Below the pieces are notes generated by a model. The model was not told the DNA's origin. It ran no database searches and saw nothing but the letters and a program-made list of their open reading frames with translations. The position numbers were made by a program, and so were the translations under genes. Shown in pieces: positions 63,598 through 64,000 of a stretch of DNA of 64,000 nucleotides. Location of the stretch: the NCBI GenBank assembly GCA_958298945.1, contig OY282605.1:112154267-112218266 (forward strand). Direction: 5' to 3'. Origin of the DNA: Atherix ibis. Taxonomy: Eukaryota; Arthropoda; Insecta; Diptera; Athericidae. How positions within the stretch are numbered: position 1 is the first letter of the stretch; each line of letters begins with the position of its first letter.

Positions 63598-64000
63598 GTT
63601 TGTAATATTGAAATTTTCATCCAATTTTTATTGCATTTAATGATTTGAACCTAAACAAACTGTTTTTCTTTTAGTTCTTTACCCAATGGAAATATTGTAA
63701 ATACTTCCCATCTAAAGTGCTTCCTTCATCGATGGTATATTTAAAGAAGCTAAATTGTAATCACTTCCCATAAAAGCGAACAAGTATTATCAAATAGCGG
63801 AAGTTATTACTTTGAGATTAATGAATATAAAAATAGTAGCTTCTACCCCTAATATTTTTGATAATTCGTAATTGTTTATTGGGAAACGATTGTAAATATA
63901 AAAACATTTTAGTAATCATAACTAAAATATTATATTCTTTGCAATAAATGTTATTTTTTTAATTAAATAAGTAATGACTGCTATGGTAGCTTCTGCAGAA
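63598..64000. other. AT-rich end of window
   Basis: Nothing recognised. ACTTCCCAT(C/A)-type 9-mers occur twice near 63705 and 63760. Confidence 0.45.

Noticed and set aside
1..64000. CRISPR arrays, operons, phage or retroviral genomes
   Set aside because: No regularly spaced repeats, no bacterial gene organisation, and no LTR pair with gag-pol was seen; all features fit an insect nuclear genome.

Overview
The window looks like nuclear DNA of a fly (Diptera, probably a higher fly). It is AT-rich, and it holds one very spread-out host gene on the plus strand, the last exon of a second gene on the minus strand, and many decayed transposons. No prokaryotic features, CRISPR array, rRNA or genuine tRNA gene were seen.

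The main gene is an Sp1-family transcription factor, most like Drosophila Spps (the Sp1-4 type). I assembled 12 coding exons between about 4302 and the stop at 35410. All eleven junctions agree in splice phase. The model gives roughly 1,000 residues: a long Gln/Ser/Thr-rich activation region (exons 1-8), a Buttonhead box, three C2H2 fingers split by a 5.6-kb intron (exons 8-9), and an acidic, Gln-rich tail (exons 10-12). The start codon was not found; the first recognised exon has no in-frame ATG, so at least one exon lies further upstream.

The introns are filled with transposons. Intron 3 has a TIR-bounded mariner followed by a MITE carrying a THAP-domain element. Intron 4 has a truncated mariner and a long-TIR mariner relative. 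Intron 6 has a MITE-like inverted repeat, a tRNA-derived SINE and two perfect hairpins. Intron 8 has a composite mariner inside a THAP-family MITE. Introns 9 and 11 hold further mariner and IS630-type elements.

Downstream of the gene, 37.3-48.4 kb is a graveyard of THAP-family elements. One of these carries a 5'-truncated Jockey-type LINE (with target duplication) and a TIR-complete IS630-type element. From 48.4 to 51.7 kb there is little. A minus-strand terminal exon (51707-52518) encodes a Ser-rich protein ending in a coiled coil; its other exons were not recognised. The right end (52.6-64 kb) has more mariner fragments, copies of an unclassified repeat (family A), GC-richer islands of unknown nature, and a long-TIR element at 62.8-63.6 kb.

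The most interesting signals are a structurally intact THAP DNA-binding domain kept in a transposon that has lost its catalytic part, a mariner insertion that seems to have carried along flanking DNA, three sites of perfect hairpins, and several weak splice donors in the Sp gene whose read-through would give factors lacking zinc fingers.
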